A stretch of DNA of 8,695 bases from Flavobacteriales bacterium. Its GTDB lineage: Bacteria > Bacteroidota > Bacteroidia > DT-38. Shown one piece after another: positions 7,201-8,695 of the stretch. The position numbers and the translations under genes are program-made. Below the pieces are notes generated by a model. It saw only the letters and a program-made list of their open reading frames with translations. It did not search any database and was not told the DNA's origin. Location of the stretch: the NCBI GenBank assembly GCA_013214975.1, contig JABSPR010000330.1, positions 1-8,695 of the forward strand. Reading direction: 5' to 3'. Each line of letters opens with the position of its first letter. Positions within the stretch are counted from its first letter, which is position 1.

Positions 7201-7617
7201 CTGATCAATTTTTTGAGAGATACTGGCAATTAATAATTCATTGCTCTTATTCTCACCAGAAAGGTTGTTAAGCTGAATTGCATTTAGAATTTTATCATCA
7301 ATTGAGTTGAAATGACTACCGATAACTTTTGCTGCTTGTTCGTAGGTAATTTGTTTTCCAAAGCTGAATATCTTGAAAACAGGGATGCAGATCATCGTGA
7401 AGAAAACATAACCTGTTGTTGCGAGAAATGAATAGAAAAGGAACATTCTAATTCCCGTATCGAAACGGACAAAATGTTCTAAAAGGGTAATTGTCAAGAA
7501 GTAGACGAGAATAATAGCAACGCTAAGAATCACTCCTTTTAGAAGTAAATTCTTGTAATATTTCCGAATAAAGCCGTCGAGCTTATTCAGCAATAAATCA
7601 AAATTGCTCTCAGTCAT
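4222..7617 (-). CDS. DUF4175-family membrane-anchored giant coiled-coil protein
   Basis: 1131 aa, complete, ATG at 7617, fixed because an in-frame TAA lies 6 bp upstream. Three hydrophobic segments are visible near residues 24-46, 57-82 and 157-177. A basic N-terminus (IRKYYKNLLLK) suggests the N-terminus is cytoplasmic, so the long remainder after segment 3 would be periplasmic. Residues about 180-500 are rich in beta-strand-like sequence. Residues about 505-920 are highly charged Glu/Lys/Gln/Met-rich coiled coil. A Lys/Gly/Pro-rich low-complexity linker at 921-961 carries three Cys (929, 937, 943), and a second Gly/Lys-rich patch lies at 1009-1022. The last 100 residues are again charged and helical, ending in a Tyr/Phe-containing tail. 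I recognise this architecture as the DUF4175 type of Bacteroidota; its function is not established. First gene of the apparent operon and tightly coupled to the ATP-binding protein. Confidence 0.85.
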   Translation of the reverse strand: MTESNFDLLLNKLDGFIRKYYKNLLLKGVILSVAIILVYFLTITLLEHFVRFDTGIRMFLFYSFLATTGYVFFTMICIPVFKIFSFGKQITYEQAAKVIGSHFNSIDDKILNAIQLNNLSGENKSNELLIASISQKIDQIKEVNFSMAIDFSENKKYLGYALAPIALLLLISMGAPQIISSGSQRIIKHNDSFTPPAPFKFIVDESKLTGIQQNDFEIVVDIEGSEIPKEVFIEFNNHQYKLRSKNKLSYTYTFTNVQKNSDFKFHANEIYSKEYELNVHPNPTVLDFSVNLIYPRYINRTNENLKNIGDLSIPIGTKVEWTFNTKDANSVEVIFDEKAEIIDQSGDDEYTNSKLIFKNETYGIRPINDYVKSKEVIQYFISAIPDRYPSIEIEGKVDSVLLTKFYFAGIIKDDYGFSTVKLNYRIASEATKGSVSEFKSETVQINKNVNEQKFYHLWDLSSLGLKSDEEIFYYFEVWDNDGVNGSKSTRTQIKTYHLPDYNQLAQENSKNNDKIKELLKKSIKDASELQKELDKLNKEALNKKNLDWSDKKRMEDLIKKQKELRKNVEKIQNENEKNAQKQTEFMNLSEESQDMQKQIEELFEEIMSEEMKEKFEELENMLTEMDKKDLQEALKELQFDSEEYEQELERTLEIFKLMEFEIKLDKMIDRLEELAEEQKKQSEETLDKNKSDEEKKADQEKLNKEFSDLQKEMEELEKMNKELNSPAEMKNTEQEQQAIKQDMQQSSKSLEKSQDQKASEAQQDAAEKMEEMAQQMEQMQEEMEASADAISVEKLKEILENLMTISFDQEDLMEEVKKTNRNDPRFLSHIQEQFNIKENSELVQDSLIALAKTQPEVKSIILKEMAEVNQNIDKSIQELLDNKISQSSYHQQLVMTSINNLALLLDEAKDQLNKQMAQQQKKGKSKGDCKKPSNKQCDKPGSCNKPGHGKPGKGKKPGEGIGGMKALQKQLNERLKKGMNGKMQSKELVQLAAKQEAIRRELQKMQQKQGKDGDKKGGNGKGDLEKIQQLMEQTEKDIVHGSVNQQTIQRQQEIFTRLLEAEKAEKEREWDHKRESKEAQSLDEIVSPPDFTEYYHMKEKEIELLKTIPPSLNKFYKNKVNDYFNSLQLNL

Positions 7618-7801
7618 ATCTTGTTAATACTTCTGTTGTTACACTCTTGAGGAACGATAGTTTGCCTTAAAATGTTTTAATCGAGTATCATGTAAAGATC
7701 GCAAAATTTTAATTGATCTCGAAAGGTTAATATTTACTGGGAAATCACTTCAACTTGACATGAATAAAATGGCTAATTTAGCGGTCCTAAAAAATGAATT
7801 A
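7618..7801. promoter_or_regulatory. Divergent intergenic region between the operon and gltX
   Basis: 184 bp between the DUF4175 start and the gltX start, which must carry promoters for both directions. For the minus strand I found no good match to the Bacteroidota TTG / TAnnTTTG promoter. No RNA gene or strong hairpin was seen. It is AT-rich, and no Shine-Dalgarno precedes either start, as is usual in this phylum. Confidence 0.5.
7636..7664 (+). promoter_or_regulatory. Possible Bacteroidota-type promoter for gltX
   Basis: TTG at 7636-7638 is followed after 19 bp by TAGTTTG at 7658-7664. This resembles the -33 TTG and -7 TAnnTTTG elements of Bacteroidota sigma-ABfr promoters, with the -7 element one base short. 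It would give a leader of roughly 130 nt before the ATG at 7802. The match is imperfect and the region is AT-rich, so this is a weak candidate. Confidence 0.22.
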
Positions 7802-8695
7802 ATGTCGGATAGAAGAGTAAGGGTAAGATTTGCACCTAGTCCAACTGGACCGCTCCATATTGGTGGAGTGAAAACGGCTTTGTATAGCTACTTGTTTGCT
7901 AAAAAGCATGGTGGTGATTTTATTCTTAGAATAGAAGATACCGACCAGACTAGATTAGTTGAAGGAGCGGAAGATTACGTGAACAGATCTTTAGCTTGGT
8001 GTGGTTTAGGGCCCGATGAAAGTCCGGAAAAAGGTGGACCACATGCACCTTACAAGCAATCCGAAAGAAATAAAGCAGGCGGTTATAAGGTTTATGCCGA
8101 TCAATTATTGGCAGCAGGATTAGCATATTATGCATTCGATACGCCAGAAGAATTGGAAGCGATGCGGGAGCGATTAAAAGCTGCTGGCGGAGATAGCTAT
8201 CAATACGATTCGAAGTCGAGAATGAGTATGACAAACTCGTTAACGTTAAACGAAGCGGATGTAAAAAGCAGATTAGATTCGGGTGCAAACTACGTGATTC
8301 GAATTAAAATGCCAGAAGATGAAATGATAAACTTTACCGATATGGTTAGGGGAGATATTTCGGTAAATTCTTCTACGCTTGATGACAAAGTTTTAATGAA
8401 GTCGGATGGTATGCCTACCTATCATTTGGCGAATGTGGCCGACGATCACGACATGAAAATTTCGCATGTGATAAGAGGGGAGGAGTGGTTGCCATCTGCA
8501 CCGATGCATGTAATGCTTTACAAATATTTGGGTTGGGAAGACACCAAACCAGATTTCGCTCATATCCCATTAATCCTTAAACCTAGCGGAAAAGGTAAAT
8601 TGAGCAAAAGAGATGGCGACAAACTGGGCTTTTCTGTATTTCCATTGGAATGGAAAGATCCAGAATCAGGGAATGTATCTACAGGCTATAAGGAA
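7802..8695 (+). CDS. gltX: Glutamate--tRNA ligase (3' end missing)
   Basis: 298 codons from ATG 7802 to the right edge with no stop; family members are about 500 aa, so the anticodon-binding half is missing. GluRS charges tRNA-Glu with glutamate using ATP in the cytoplasm and also feeds tetrapyrrole synthesis where the C5 route exists. The class I signature is RFAPSPTGPLHIGGVKTALY, with the HIGH-like HIGG at 19-22. IRGEEWLPSAP begins at residue 224, and the KMSKS-equivalent is KLSKRDGDK beginning at 266. FILRIEDTDQTR and YYAFDTPEELEAMR fit the Bacteroidota GluRS type. Two in-frame upstream ATGs at 7760 and 7769 would add 14 or 11 residues; 7802 is preferred because family proteins begin only a few residues before the VRVRFAPSPTG block. 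It is transcribed away from the operon. Confidence 0.96.
   Translation, partial: MSDRRVRVRFAPSPTGPLHIGGVKTALYSYLFAKKHGGDFILRIEDTDQTRLVEGAEDYVNRSLAWCGLGPDESPEKGGPHAPYKQSERNKAGGYKVYADQLLAAGLAYYAFDTPEELEAMRERLKAAGGDSYQYDSKSRMSMTNSLTLNEADVKSRLDSGANYVIRIKMPEDEMINFTDMVRGDISVNSSTLDDKVLMKSDGMPTYHLANVADDHDMKISHVIRGEEWLPSAPMHVMLYKYLGWEDTKPDFAHIPLILKPSGKGKLSKRDGDKLGFSVFPLEWKDPESGNVSTGYKE

Larger units (their letters stand above)
505..7617 (-). other. Probable five-gene operon: DUF4175, ATP-binding protein, ybeY, mnmG, methyltransferase
   Basis: Five same-strand genes follow each other with gaps of 3, 15, 28 and 29 bp and no convincing terminator between them. The two larger gaps are each mostly filled by a parS site. 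Transcription probably starts upstream of 7617. The secreted MORN-type gene 58 bp further on could be a sixth member. Grouping is inferred from spacing and strand alone. Confidence 0.7.

Noticed and set aside
7973..7986. Partial parS-like string (TACGTGAAC) in gltX.
   Set aside because: Lacks the CACGTG core and the left half-site; only the two sites beside mnmG match.
7950..8288. Open minus-strand frame of 112 codons.
   Set aside because: Lies wholly antisense within gltX, which has unambiguous family motifs on the plus strand.

Overview
The window comes from the chromosome of a member of the Bacteroidota, most likely Flavobacteriia or a close relative. The grounds are the AT-rich sequence, the lack of Shine-Dalgarno sequences before the genes, a DUF4175-type giant membrane/coiled-coil protein, a YbeY with Asp as its third metal ligand, and a GltX of the type common in that phylum. 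No phage, transposon, CRISPR, rRNA or tRNA gene was seen.

Layout. The minus strand from 7617 down to 505 carries five tightly packed genes that look like one operon. In transcription order these are a DUF4175-family protein of 1131 aa, an RsbW/SpoIIAB-like ATP-binding protein, the rRNA maturation RNase gene ybeY, the tRNA modification gene mnmG (gidA), and a class I SAM-dependent methyltransferase with an N-terminal zinc-ribbon-like motif. Gaps are 3, 15, 28 and 29 bp. After a 58-bp gap a sixth minus-strand gene encodes a secreted MORN/YwqK-like protein and runs off the left edge (446 to 1). On the plus strand, divergent from the operon across about 184 bp, gltX starts at 7802 and runs off the right edge.

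The most striking non-coding signal is a pair of 16-bp sites matching the ParB/Spo0J centromere site parS (TGTTNCACGTGAAACA). They sit exactly in the two short intergenic gaps on either side of mnmG: 1402-1417 (a perfect palindrome) and 3309-3324 (one position off perfect symmetry). Paired parS sites imply that this locus is a ParB loading centre and lies in the origin-proximal part of the chromosome. The parAB genes and an origin are not in the window.

Functionally, ybeY, mnmG and gltX belong to the translation machinery (rRNA processing, wobble-uridine modification, tRNA charging). The DUF4175 protein and the ATP-binding protein are almost contiguous, which suggests coupled expression. Their roles cannot be read from the sequence beyond membrane anchoring plus a long, probably periplasmic coiled coil, and a GHKL ATPase fold. 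Two consecutive genes (the ATP-binding protein and ybeY) appear to start with GTG.
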